A stretch of DNA of 9,184 nt from JBBIOI01 sp037443425 (GCA_037443425.1 JBBIOI010000130.1:1-9184), one strand, 5' to 3'. Positions 1 to 8,619 are shown, counted from the first letter of the stretch. Translations and numbers: made by a program. Notes: generated by a model not told the origin, from the letters alone.

Positions 1-1996
1 AACAGGGATGGAAGCCATCGTTGCAAGGGATTCTGGAGTTACCATTATAGCAAAAAGGGATGGCGTTGTAGAAGATGTGGATGCAACAAGAATAGTTGTT
101 CGGGCTGATGAGGATGGTCAAGATGAGACCGATCCAGGGGTTGACATTTATACTCTTATAAAATATAAGCGTTCCAATCAAAATACATGTATTAATCAAA
201 GGCCTATTGTCAATATAGGAGATCGTGTAAAAAAAGGGGAGATTATTGCAGATGGTCCAGCAACAAACATGGGAGAACTTGCATTGGGGAAGAATGTACT
301 TGTAGCATTCATGTCATGGGGAGGATATAACTTTGAGGATTCAATTCTTATTAGTGAGAGGTTATTAAAAGAGGATACTTATACATCGATTCATATAGAA
401 GAGCTTGAATGTGTTGCACGTGATACAAAATTAGGGAAAGAGGAGATTACTGCTGATATACCAAATGTTGGAGAGGATGCACTTAAGAATCTTGATGAGA
501 GTGGCATTATACGTATTGGTGCTGAAGTTAAACCAGGTGATATCCTTGTTGGAAAGGTGACCCCAAAAGGCGAAACACAACTTTCCCCTGAGGAGAAGCT
601 TTTACGTGCAATATTTGGTGAGAAGGCAGGCGATGTAAGAGATACGTCATTAAGGGTGCCTCATGGTATAGAAGGGATTGTTATAGATGCAAAGGTTTTT
701 TCGCGAAAAGGGCAGGAGAAGGATGAAAGGGCAAAGGCTATCGAAGATCAAGAGAGGGCTCGACTACTTAAGAACCAGGCAGATGAGATTAGAATCATAC
801 AAAACAGTGTGAGGAAAAAGATAGGAAAATATCTCATAGGGAAGAGGTCTGCAAATCGAATCGCTGACGAAAAAAAGAATAAGGTCTATCTTGAGGCCAA
901 AGAAAGGATTAAAGAAGAACATCTCTTTTCGATTCCTTTTGATCGTCTAAAGGATATAGATGTTTTGGAAGGAAAGAGAGTAATTCCTGAGGTTCGTAAA
1001 TTTCTTCAAAGGGCAGAACTTCAAATAAATGTTGTAAAAAATGTTTATCAAGAGAAGTTGGCAAAATTAAAGAGGGCTGACGAACTTGCTCCTGGAGTTA
1101 TTAAAACTGTAAAGGTCTATATCGCGATGAAAAGGAAACTTTCCGTAGGAGATAAGATGTCGGGTCGTCATGGGAATAAGGGAATTATTTCGAGAATACT
1201 TCCTGAAGAAGATATGCCATTTCTCGAAGATGGTACTCCAATAGATATTATATTAAACCCATTGGGTGTTCCATCTCGAATGAATGTGGGTCAGATCCTT
1301 GAAACCCATTTAGGATGGGCTGCAAAAGGACTTGGCTGGAAGATAGATGAATTTCTAAAGAAACATTTTAATCCAAAGGCATTGAGAAGGAAGATAAAAG
1401 AGATCTATTCTTCAAAAGAGATCAATGAGTATCTTGATCAGGCAACCGATGATGAAATTATTGAATTGGCCCGTAAATTAGGTGATGGAATATATATGGC
1501 AGTTCCTGTCTTTGACGGAGCTTCAGAGCATGAGATTAAAGACCATTTGACAAAGGCTGGGCTTCCAGTTTCAGGGCAAACGGTTTTATACGATGGAAGA
1601 ACAGGTGAACCTTTTCACCAGAAGGTTACAGTTGGCTACATGTACCTTCTAAAATTGCATCATCTTGTTGATGATAAGATTCATGCAAGATCGATTGGTC
1701 CATATTCTCTTGTTACCCAGCAACCATTAGGAGGGAAAGCTCAATTTGGAGGTCAAAGGTTAGGGGAGATGGAGGTCTGGGCATTAGAGGCTTATGGAGC
1801 AGCTCATTCGTTACAGGAGTTTTTAACTGTAAAATCAGATGATGTTGGAGGAAGAACAAGGGTATATGAGGCAATAGTAAAGGGGGAACATACTTTTGAA
1901 CCCGGGCTACCGGAATCGTTTAATGTATTAGTGAAAGAACTTCAAAGCCTTTGTTTAGATACCGAATTGATCGAGGAGAAAAGGGAAGAATTTTAA
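1..1996 (+). CDS. rpoB: DNA-directed RNA polymerase subunit beta, C-terminal half (5' end outside window)
   Basis: This is the beta subunit of RNA polymerase, which forms one pincer and part of the catalytic centre of the cytoplasmic core enzyme. The frame is open from base 2, so the ATG at base 8 is an internal Met corresponding to roughly residue 680 of the 1342-residue E. coli protein. About half the protein is missing, including the rifampicin-binding region. Visible landmarks, numbered from that Met, are SNQNTCINQ, the GYNFEDSILISER block, VGKVTPKGETQL, the active-site lysines in GDKMSGRHGNKG (K383 and K391, equivalent to E. coli K1065 and K1073), and DDKIHARS (H559, equivalent to H1237) followed by QQPLGGKAQFGGQR. 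Residues about 235-357 are a lysine- and glutamate-rich segment at the place of the beta SI2 lineage insertion. The protein ends in a normal C-terminus just before TAA at 1994-1996. rpoC follows after 36 bases, as in the standard rpoBC operon. Identity is certain; the start and promoter are outside the window. Confidence 0.98.
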   Translation, partial: TGMEAIVARDSGVTIIAKRDGVVEDVDATRIVVRADEDGQDETDPGVDIYTLIKYKRSNQNTCINQRPIVNIGDRVKKGEIIADGPATNMGELALGKNVLVAFMSWGGYNFEDSILISERLLKEDTYTSIHIEELECVARDTKLGKEEITADIPNVGEDALKNLDESGIIRIGAEVKPGDILVGKVTPKGETQLSPEEKLLRAIFGEKAGDVRDTSLRVPHGIEGIVIDAKVFSRKGQEKDERAKAIEDQERARLLKNQADEIRIIQNSVRKKIGKYLIGKRSANRIADEKKNKVYLEAKERIKEEHLFSIPFDRLKDIDVLEGKRVIPEVRKFLQRAELQINVVKNVYQEKLAKLKRADELAPGVIKTVKVYIAMKRKLSVGDKMSGRHGNKGIISRILPEEDMPFLEDGTPIDIILNPLGVPSRMNVGQILETHLGWAAKGLGWKIDEFLKKHFNPKALRRKIKEIYSSKEINEYLDQATDDEIIELARKLGDGIYMAVPVFDGASEHEIKDHLTKAGLPVSGQTVLYDGRTGEPFHQKVTVGYMYLLKLHHLVDDKIHARSIGPYSLVTQQPLGGKAQFGGQRLGEMEVWALEAYGAAHSLQEFLTVKSDDVGGRTRVYEAIVKGEHTFEPGLPESFNVLVKELQSLCLDTELIEEKREEF

Positions 1997-2020
1997 TTAA
2001 TCCATTAAAAAATATTAAAA

Positions 2021-2026
2021 AGGAGG
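2021..2026 (+). promoter_or_regulatory. Shine-Dalgarno sequence fixing the rpoC TTG start
   Basis: AGGAGG, followed by AAGG, lies 6 bases upstream of the TTG at 2033-2035. This ideal spacing supports a non-ATG start. The protein that results begins EDYLSFF, lining up with the N-terminus of E. coli RpoC. Confidence 0.85.
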
Positions 2027-2032
2027 AAGGCC

Positions 2033-5000
2033 TTGGAAGATTATCTATCATTCTTTGATAAGGGAAAGAGTCCAATCAACTTTAACGCAATTCGGATATC
2101 CATTGCTTCTCCCGAAAAGATTGAGTCCTGGTCTCATGGAGAGGTAAAAAAGCCAGAGACAATAAATTATCGGACATTTAAACCAGAAAAAGATGGACTT
2201 TTTTGCGCCAAAATTTTTGGCCCCACCAAGGACTATGAATGTAACTGTGGAAAATATAAAAGGATGAAGCATCGTGGTATTGTATGCGAGAAGTGTGGGG
2301 TAGAGGTTATACAATCAAAGGTTCGCCGTGAGAGGATGGGGCATATCAGACTCGCCACTCCAGTAGCTCACATCTGGTTTCTTAAGAGTATTCCAAGCAA
2401 GATAGGTATTATTGCTGATTTAACTCTGAGGGAGCTTGAACGGGTTTTGTATTTTGAATCCTATCTTGTTATCGATGGAAAGGGGACTCCACTAAAAAGA
2501 GGCGAGATCCTTTCTGAAGAACGCTACAGGGAAGTGAGAGAAAAATATGGTGACGAACCAGTAATAGGTCAAGGTGCAGAGGCAATAAGGGAATTATTGA
2601 GAACTACAGATATAAAAGAGCTTTCCGAAAGATTAAGGACAGAAATGAAGGAGACGACATCAGAGGCCAAGAGGAGACGTTTGGCCAAGAGGTTAAAGAT
2701 TATAGAGGCATTCCTTGAATCGGGGAATAAACCTGAATGGATGATTTTAGAGGTTATCCCTGTACTTCCTCCTGATCTAAGGCCATTAGTCCCTCTTGAT
2801 GGAGGCCGCTTTGCTACATCTGATTTGAACGATCTTTATAGAAGGGTAATAAACAGAAATAACCGTTTGAAAAGACTGATAGAGTTAAACGCCCCTGATA
2901 TCATTATACGTAACGAGAAGAGGATGCTTCAAGAAGCTGTTGATGCCCTGTTTGATAATGGTAAACGGGGGAGGACGATCCTTGGAGCAAATAAGAAGCC
3001 ATTAAAATCTTTAAGTGACATGCTAAGAGGAAAACAAGGCCGTTTCAGGCAGAATCTCTTAGGCAAAAGGGTAGATTATTCAGGCCGATCAGTAATCGTC
3101 GTTGGTCCCGAGCTTAAATTGCATCAGTGCGGTCTCCCCAAAAAGATGGCACTCGAGCTCTTTAAGCCTTTCATTTATCATCGTCTGGAACAGAAGGGAC
3201 TGGTTACAACCATCAAGAGTGCTAAAAAGATGATAGAGAAAGAGAAGCCAGAAGTCTGGGATGCATTAGATGAGGTTATCAGGGAGCATCCTGTTTTACT
3301 GAATCGTGCACCAACACTTCATAGATTGGGGATACAGGCATTTGAACCTGTGTTAATAGAAGGCAAGGCGATTCAACTCCATCCACTGGTTTGTACTGCC
3401 TTCAACGCAGATTTTGATGGAGACCAGATGGCTGTCCATGTCCCTCTTTCTATAGAGTCTCAGGCAGAAGCCAGAATTTTAATGATGTCTACGAATAATA
3501 TACTTTCACCTGCAAATGGTAAGCCTATCATCGTTCCTACACAGGATATAGTTCTTGGAATCTATTATATGACGAGGGAGAGGCCTTATGTAAAAGGCGA
3601 GGGCAAGGTATTCGCAAATCCAGATGAGGTTCGAGCTGCCTATGATGCAAATGAGGTTGATCTTCATGCAAGGATAAAGGTAAGAATAGATGGAGAACTT
3701 GTAGATACTACAGTTGGTCGTGTACTTTTAAAAGAAATCCTTCCTGAGGAGATTCCATTCAAATTGATTAATAGAGTAATGAAGAAGGGTGAGCTTGCAA
3801 ATCTCATTGACTATTGCTATCGTTTTGGAGGTGAGAAAAAGACTGTCCTCTTATCCGATCGTTTGAAGGATTTGGGATATAAGTATGCTACCCTTTCTGG
3901 TCTCTCGATTGCAATTGATGACATGCTTATACCTCCAAATAAACAGAAACTTTTAGATGAGGCGCAGAAAGAGATAGAAAAGGTCCATGAGCAATACACA
4001 GAGGGTTTAATCACAGATGGTGAGCGGTATAATAAGGTGATCGATATTTGGGCTCAGGTGACAGAGAAGATAGCCGATGAAATGTTGAAAGAACTTGGGA
4101 CTGAGGAGGTAATCGCTCCTAACGGGAAGAAAGAGAGGATTCAGAGTTTTAATCCAATCTATATGATGGCCGATTCTGGGGCAAGGGGGAGTGCACAACA
4201 GGTAAGGCAGTTAGCAGGTATGCGTGGTTTAATGGCAAAACCTTCTGGTGAAATCATAGAAACGCCTATTACAGCAAACTTCCGTGAAGGACTCACAGTT
4301 TTACAATATTTCATCTCTACGCATGGTGCAAGAAAGGGACTTGCTGATACTGCCTTAAAGACTGCTAATGCAGGTTATCTAACAAGGCGATTAGTCGATG
4401 TAGCCCAGGATGTTGTTATTACTGAGTACGATTGTGGAACAATGGATGGAATTGATGTGACCAATTTAGTTGAAGGTGGAGAGATTATTGAGTCGATGAG
4501 AGAAAGAATCCTCGGTAGAGTTGCCCTTGAGGATATCCGCGATCCGGATACAGGAGAAGTAATTGTTAAAGGGAATCAGGAGATAAATGAAGAGTTAGCA
4601 GAGCGTATAGAGGATTTGGGAATTGATAAAGTAAAGATAAGATCTGTTCTTACATGTAAATCTAAACGTGGTGTTTGTGCCTTATGCTATGGAAGGGATC
4701 TTGCCCGCGGTAGACTTGTAAATGTTGGAGAGGCTATAGGAATTATTGCTGCGCAATCGATTGGGGAGCCAGGGACACAGCTAACAATGAGGACATTCCA
4801 TATTGGTGGTGCAGCTAGTAGAAGGGCGGAACAGACAACCCTCGAGAGTGGTATCGACGGGAAAATTAAATTTATCAATCTAAAGACTGTTAAAAATAGA
4901 GAAGGAAACCTCGTTGTGATGAATAGAAATGGTGAGATTGCGATTATGGATGAGACTGGCCGAGAGAGAAGACGTTACTCAGTAATTTACGGGGCAACAT

Positions 5001-6163
5001 TAAAGGTGAAGGATGGGCAGAAGGTGAAAGAAGGAGAACTTCTTGCAGAGTGGGACCCATATTCTATTCCTGTACTGACAGAGGTTTCGGGCAGGGTAAA
5101 ATTTGGGGATATTATAGAAGGTATTACCATGCAGGAACAGGTGGATGAATTCACAGGGCTTTCGAGGAAGGTCATTATTGAGTCGAAGGACCCTGATCTT
5201 AGACCGAGAATATCTATAAAGGATGAGAAGGGAAGAACAATGAATCTTCCTGGTTCAACATCTCAAGCAAGATATCTCCTTCCTGTAGGGGCAAATATAT
5301 TGGTGGCTGAGGGTGATGATGTAATGGCTGGTGACATCCTCGTTAAGATCCCGCGAGAGACAACAAAGACTAAGGATATTACAGGAGGTCTTCCTCGGGT
5401 GGCTGAGCTATTTGAGGCAAGAAAACCAAAAGAATATGCACTAATCAGCGACATTGATGGGGTTGTTGAATTTGGCAAGGATATTAAAGGAAAGAGGAAG
5501 GTGATCATTCGACCCGATGTTGGTGAACCAAAGGAATATATCATCCCAAGAGGGAAACATATTAGTGTTCATGAAGGTGACTTTGTAAAGGCCGGGGAGC
5601 CTTTAATGGATGGACCTATAAATCCACATGATATATTAAGGGTATTGGGTGATAAGGCATTGGCACGATATCTTGTGGATGAGATTCAAGAGGTTTATAA
5701 ACTTCAGGGTGTAAAGATTAACGATAAACATATTGAGGTAATCGTTCGGCAGATGCTTAAAAGGGTGAAGGTTAAAGAGGTTGGAGATACTCGATTCTTG
5801 GTAGACGATCAGGTTGAGAAATATGTATTTGAGGAAGAAAATGAAAAGGTATTAAAAGCAGGGGGGAAACCAGCAGTTGGAGAACCGCTTTTCTTAGGAA
5901 TAACTAAGGCTTCACTGATAACTGATAGTTTTATTTCTGCAGCCTCATTCCAAGAGACAACAAAGGTTCTAACCCAAGCAGCTGTAGCAGGAAAGGTAGA
6001 CTACTTGAGAGGTCTTAAAGAAAATGTCATTATGGGTCGACTTATTCCTGCTGGTACAGGATTCCCAAAATATAAGAATCTGGAACTTTGGGTTGAAGGC
6101 TATAGTGAATCGGATGAGACTTCTTCGGGAGAAGATAAAATTGTAGCTGAAAATGTTGCTTAA
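2033..6163 (+). CDS. rpoC: DNA-directed RNA polymerase subunit beta', complete
   Basis: This is the catalytic beta' subunit of RNA polymerase. It starts at TTG and gives 1376 residues, slightly shorter than the 1407 of E. coli. The zinc-ribbon cysteines are C70, C72, C85 and C88, at the same numbers as in E. coli. The Mg-binding NADFDGD motif is at 458-464, with D460, D462 and D464 as the catalytic aspartates. MMADSGARGS is at 711-720, and the bridge-helix segment around STHGARKGL has H764. The second zinc site is C801, C875, C882 and C885. The trigger-loop residues are M919 and H923, equivalent to E. coli M932 and H936. Between about 931 and 1112 lies a roughly 180-residue insertion of the SI3 type, after which the trigger-loop distal half resumes with TGGLPRVAELFEARKPK. 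The C-terminal tail after GRLIPAGTGF is short and acidic. No key residue is missing. The gene ends 10 bases from the stop of a convergent gene, and no str-operon gene (rpsL) follows. Confidence 0.99.
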   Translation: MEDYLSFFDKGKSPINFNAIRISIASPEKIESWSHGEVKKPETINYRTFKPEKDGLFCAKIFGPTKDYECNCGKYKRMKHRGIVCEKCGVEVIQSKVRRERMGHIRLATPVAHIWFLKSIPSKIGIIADLTLRELERVLYFESYLVIDGKGTPLKRGEILSEERYREVREKYGDEPVIGQGAEAIRELLRTTDIKELSERLRTEMKETTSEAKRRRLAKRLKIIEAFLESGNKPEWMILEVIPVLPPDLRPLVPLDGGRFATSDLNDLYRRVINRNNRLKRLIELNAPDIIIRNEKRMLQEAVDALFDNGKRGRTILGANKKPLKSLSDMLRGKQGRFRQNLLGKRVDYSGRSVIVVGPELKLHQCGLPKKMALELFKPFIYHRLEQKGLVTTIKSAKKMIEKEKPEVWDALDEVIREHPVLLNRAPTLHRLGIQAFEPVLIEGKAIQLHPLVCTAFNADFDGDQMAVHVPLSIESQAEARILMMSTNNILSPANGKPIIVPTQDIVLGIYYMTRERPYVKGEGKVFANPDEVRAAYDANEVDLHARIKVRIDGELVDTTVGRVLLKEILPEEIPFKLINRVMKKGELANLIDYCYRFGGEKKTVLLSDRLKDLGYKYATLSGLSIAIDDMLIPPNKQKLLDEAQKEIEKVHEQYTEGLITDGERYNKVIDIWAQVTEKIADEMLKELGTEEVIAPNGKKERIQSFNPIYMMADSGARGSAQQVRQLAGMRGLMAKPSGEIIETPITANFREGLTVLQYFISTHGARKGLADTALKTANAGYLTRRLVDVAQDVVITEYDCGTMDGIDVTNLVEGGEIIESMRERILGRVALEDIRDPDTGEVIVKGNQEINEELAERIEDLGIDKVKIRSVLTCKSKRGVCALCYGRDLARGRLVNVGEAIGIIAAQSIGEPGTQLTMRTFHIGGAASRRAEQTTLESGIDGKIKFINLKTVKNREGNLVVMNRNGEIAIMDETGRERRRYSVIYGATLKVKDGQKVKEGELLAEWDPYSIPVLTEVSGRVKFGDIIEGITMQEQVDEFTGLSRKVIIESKDPDLRPRISIKDEKGRTMNLPGSTSQARYLLPVGANILVAEGDDVMAGDILVKIPRETTKTKDITGGLPRVAELFEARKPKEYALISDIDGVVEFGKDIKGKRKVIIRPDVGEPKEYIIPRGKHISVHEGDFVKAGEPLMDGPINPHDILRVLGDKALARYLVDEIQEVYKLQGVKINDKHIEVIVRQMLKRVKVKEVGDTRFLVDDQVEKYVFEEENEKVLKAGGKPAVGEPLFLGITKASLITDSFISAASFQETTKVLTQAAVAGKVDYLRGLKENVIMGRLIPAGTGFPKYKNLELWVEGYSESDETSSGEDKIVAENVA

Positions 6164-6173
6164 GGGGGAATAA

Positions 6174-7172
6174 TTATTTTATTACCTCTAATCTCTTTTT
6201 GGCTATTTCAGCTTGTTCAGAATTAGGGTAATTTCGAATTACACGCCGAAGGATATTTTTTCCATTTGTTTTATCGCCAAGTTCCAAAAATGCAAGCCCC
6301 TGCTTTAGAAGTGCAGCAGGGGCTTTGTCACTCCCAGGATATTTAACAAGCACTTTTTCATATTCAATAATTGCTTTTTCATAATCTTTCTTAAGATAAA
6401 AGGTTTCACCTATCCAAAATTGTGCATTATCAGATAGCTCTGTATTTGGATATTGTTTGAGAAATAGCTCAAATCTTTGCTTTGCCTTTTCAAGATCCCC
6501 CTTTTGAAAGGCATCATATGCATCTTTATAAAGTTCATCCATTTTGCCTGCTACTACTTTGGTATCTGAAGCTTTTCTTGAAATATCATTGTTAATCCTT
6601 CCCTGAATTTCCTTTATATTCTCTCCCAGCCCCTTAATCCGGGCATCCATCGCTTTTAAATAATCTTCAAACCATTTACTCCTATCCTCTATTACCTTTA
6701 TCCTCTCCTCAAGCGAACTTATCCTGCTATCGAAAGCCCTGCTTTTTTCTTCTATACTTTTTTCCCTCTCCTCAAGGATTTTTGTACGTGATGCTAAATC
6801 TTCTCTACCGCTTTCTAAAACTTTTGGAGCTCTTTTGAGTAATTGTTTATATTCATCAACACCTGTAGAGAGGACCTGTAATTCTGATTGTATTGTTTCG
6901 AGTCGGAGTGAAAGGTCTGCTTGAAGTTTTTTTATCTCTCCACTTGTATCGTTTCTCAATCTCAGGATCTCTTTTTCTAAGTTTGGAATCCTGCTTTCTA
7001 TTTCCTTCTGAGATTTAAATATATCCTGTTTCACCAGTTCATTTTCATTTTTGATTTGATTCAATTTTGAATTTAAAATGTCTACTTCATCCCTTATGGA
7101 ATATACCTCATCTATTGTGGCACATCCTGTTAGGATCAGTAAGATAATGATAAAGAAAAATCCTCTTATCAA
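6174..7172 (-). CDS. YbgF/CpoB-like lipoprotein with coiled coil and C-terminal TPRs (copy 1, short)
   Basis: This is a predicted outer-membrane lipoprotein of the Tol-Pal YbgF/CpoB type. In E. coli, CpoB is periplasmic and helps couple Tol-driven constriction to peptidoglycan synthesis. I place the start at TTG 7172-7170, giving 332 residues, because AGGAGG lies 5 bases upstream; the ATG 15 bases further upstream has no such site and would put two Glu residues in the signal n-region. From the TTG the protein shows an Arg, a hydrophobic stretch and the lipobox LTGC, with the lipid-modified Cys at 17. Ala at +2 fits sorting to the outer membrane if enterobacterial Lol rules apply. Residues about 20-200 are charged heptad coiled coil. 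Residues about 215-318 form three TPR-like helical pairs ending in YPN or YPGS motifs. It is the last gene of the pal-linked group. The downstream paralog of 445 residues shares about half of the residues in the TPR part. The family call is strong, but the exact role is inferred. Confidence 0.85.
   Translation of the reverse strand: MIRGFFFIIILLILTGCATIDEVYSIRDEVDILNSKLNQIKNENELVKQDIFKSQKEIESRIPNLEKEILRLRNDTSGEIKKLQADLSLRLETIQSELQVLSTGVDEYKQLLKRAPKVLESGREDLASRTKILEEREKSIEEKSRAFDSRISSLEERIKVIEDRSKWFEDYLKAMDARIKGLGENIKEIQGRINNDISRKASDTKVVAGKMDELYKDAYDAFQKGDLEKAKQRFELFLKQYPNTELSDNAQFWIGETFYLKKDYEKAIIEYEKVLVKYPGSDKAPAALLKQGLAFLELGDKTNGKNILRRVIRNYPNSEQAEIAKKRLEVIK
6294..6325. terminator. Candidate terminator hairpin inside the short YbgF-like gene
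   Basis: This is a perfect 11-bp inverted repeat (6294-6304 with 6315-6325) around a 10-base loop. Its core, GCCCCTGC pairing with GCAGGGGC, is much richer in G and C than its surroundings. It lies about 130 bases past the rpoC stop, in a region where convergent transcription from both sides must end. On the + strand it is followed by CTTTGTCA, which is a poor T-tract. On the - strand ATTTTT comes 3 bases after the stem. It also encodes a conserved TPR segment (AALLKQGLAF), so it may be accidental. Confidence 0.35.
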
Positions 7173-7177
7173 ACCTT

Positions 7178-7183
7178 CCTCCT
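7178..7183 (-). promoter_or_regulatory. Shine-Dalgarno sequence that selects the TTG start of the short YbgF-like gene
   Basis: On the - strand AGGAGG is followed by AAGGT and then TTG at 7172-7170. The site lies inside the longer reading frame that would begin at ATG 7187-7185, so it argues against that ATG. The arrangement is nearly the same as at rpoC, AGGAGG-AAGG-TTG with 1-2 extra bases. Confidence 0.75.
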
Positions 7184-7232
7184 TCATTTATTTTTCATCA
7201 TTTCTTATAAAAATTTAAAAAAGTTTTTAAGA

Positions 7233-8570
7233 TTAATCTAATGCTTTAAGCTTCGTCCTTGCCAAATCTGCTGAGCGAGAATCGGGATATTTATCTATAA
7301 TTCGTTTAAATAATGATTTTGCATTCTTATTATCACCAAGTTCTAAGAAGGCTAAAGCCTGTTTAAAAAGTACCATTGGTATTTTATCACTTTTTGGGTA
7401 CTTCAGATTCATCTTTTCATATTCTAAGATCGCCTTCTCAAAGTCTTTTCTAAGAAAGTAAGTTTCAGCAATATAATATTGTGCATTCTCCGAGAGTTCA
7501 TGCTCAGGAAACTTTTCAAGAAAAAACTCAAATTTTTTCCTTGATTCCTCAAGCGCACCCTGTTTAAATGCTTCATATGCATCATCGTATATTACAGTTG
7601 GTGGTGGTAAAGTTACATTTTCTTCGCTTTCGTGTCTTCTCAATAAAGATAATCTCTTTTCTAAGTCTGTCTGTTTTGAAGAGATAATTTCAATTTTCCC
7701 AGCCATATCTTTAAGACGGTTTTCAAGACCTTTGTTCTGATTTTCTGTAAGTTTAATCCTATTATCTATCTGATTTAAATACTCCTCTGTCTCCTTTAGA
7801 AATTTCCCAATCTCCCTGATATGGTCTTCTATATAATTTAGCCTTTCATCAATGTTTTTATTGTATTTTTCAAGGGCGATATTTTTTTCCTCTATCTTTT
7901 TAAATTTTTCATCAAAAATCTTTATATCTGATTTGTTTGAATTGATTGCCTTATTTAATACTTCTATTTCATTTAAAAATTTCTCGGTATCTTTCTTTGT
8001 GTTCTTGACTACCTCCTTATACTCGTTAATTTCTGTTGACAGGTTTTGAATATCTGTATGGAGTATTTCTAATCGATGAAATAGATCTGCCTTAAGGAGT
8101 TTTAGGCCTTCATCAAACTTTATTTTTAAATCTTCTTGGGCTTTTTGGAGGTCATTGAGTTCTTTTTTTAATTTATCTTCTTCATTCTGAGTTTTTGCTA
8201 TTTGAAGTTTAATATCTCCTATTTGAATTCTAAATTCATTTTGAAGGGTTCTATAAAAATCGTTAGTTTCACGTTTTAGGCTCGTAATCTCTTCTTGCAA
8301 TAAAGAGTCATCCTTTTTTAATGCATCTATTTGAATCTTAAGATTTGAAACCTGTTGATTAAACTCATTTTTAAGATCTATTCTTAAAAGGTTGTTCTCT
8401 TTTTTAAGATTATCAAATTCTCTCTTTAAAGATTCTAATTCTTTACGGTTTTTTTCAATTTGTAACTCATGATAATAGGTCCTATCATCAAGGACCTGCA
8501 TGTCACTAAGAGGTGCACATCCAGAAAGTAGAATTATAAGTAATATTATTATTTTTTTGTGATTATGCAT
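7233..8570 (-). CDS. YbgF/CpoB-like lipoprotein with long coiled coil and C-terminal TPRs (copy 2, long)
   Basis: This is a second predicted lipoprotein of the YbgF/CpoB type, with 445 residues. The signal peptide is a His/Lys-containing start, then an Ile/Leu-rich core and the lipobox LLSGC with the acylated Cys at 18 and Ala at +2, consistent with outer-membrane anchoring. Residues about 30-310 are almost continuous charged coiled coil, about 100 residues longer than in the neighbouring copy. A Pro-rich hinge (LPPP near 321-324) precedes three TPR-like repeats at about 330-355, 361-394 and 397-431. These align without gaps to the last 118 residues of the short copy, with about 62 identities by hand count. 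The homology continues upstream: LEILHTDIQNLSTEINEYK here matches LETIQSELQVLSTGVDEYK there. It lies 49 bases after the pal stop and 60 bases before the short copy's start, so it is probably co-transcribed with both. No good ribosome-binding site precedes the ATG. The role beyond the Tol-Pal association is unknown. Confidence 0.83.
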   Translation of the reverse strand: MHNHKKIIILLIILLSGCAPLSDMQVLDDRTYYHELQIEKNRKELESLKREFDNLKKENNLLRIDLKNEFNQQVSNLKIQIDALKKDDSLLQEEITSLKRETNDFYRTLQNEFRIQIGDIKLQIAKTQNEEDKLKKELNDLQKAQEDLKIKFDEGLKLLKADLFHRLEILHTDIQNLSTEINEYKEVVKNTKKDTEKFLNEIEVLNKAINSNKSDIKIFDEKFKKIEEKNIALEKYNKNIDERLNYIEDHIREIGKFLKETEEYLNQIDNRIKLTENQNKGLENRLKDMAGKIEIISSKQTDLEKRLSLLRRHESEENVTLPPPTVIYDDAYEAFKQGALEESRKKFEFFLEKFPEHELSENAQYYIAETYFLRKDFEKAILEYEKMNLKYPKSDKIPMVLFKQALAFLELGDNKNAKSLFKRIIDKYPDSRSADLARTKLKALD

Positions 8571-8619
8571 CTTTTTTGCAAATAAAAATTTTTTAATTAC
8601 ATTAAAATTTTTGTAAATA

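Noticed and set aside
700..1085. Lys/Glu-rich divergent segment of RpoB as a novel insertion
   Set aside because: E. coli has a comparable segment at the same place (the beta SI2 region), so this is normal lineage variation.
5263..5544. A 93-codon - strand reading frame inside rpoC
   Set aside because: It is antisense to the conserved trigger-loop distal part of rpoC and has no independent coding sign.
6169..6178. Ten-base palindrome AATAATTATT between the convergent stops
   Set aside because: It has no loop or GC content and cannot form a stable terminator; it is likely to be chance in A/T-rich DNA.
6228..6242. Small inverted repeat GTAATT/AATTAC with a 3-base loop
   Set aside because: The six A/T-rich pairs are weak and lie in the coding sequence for a conserved TPR end.
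7188..7232. A/T-rich gap between the two YbgF-like genes as terminator or promoter
   Set aside because: Only an A/T inverted run without a GC stem is present, and no convincing -35/-10 pair could be read. Co-transcription is simpler.
8571..8619. A/T-rich gap between pal and the long YbgF-like gene as promoter
   Set aside because: A TTTACA-like box is seen on the - strand, but no TATAAT-like box at about 17 bases; chance matches are expected in DNA this A/T-rich.
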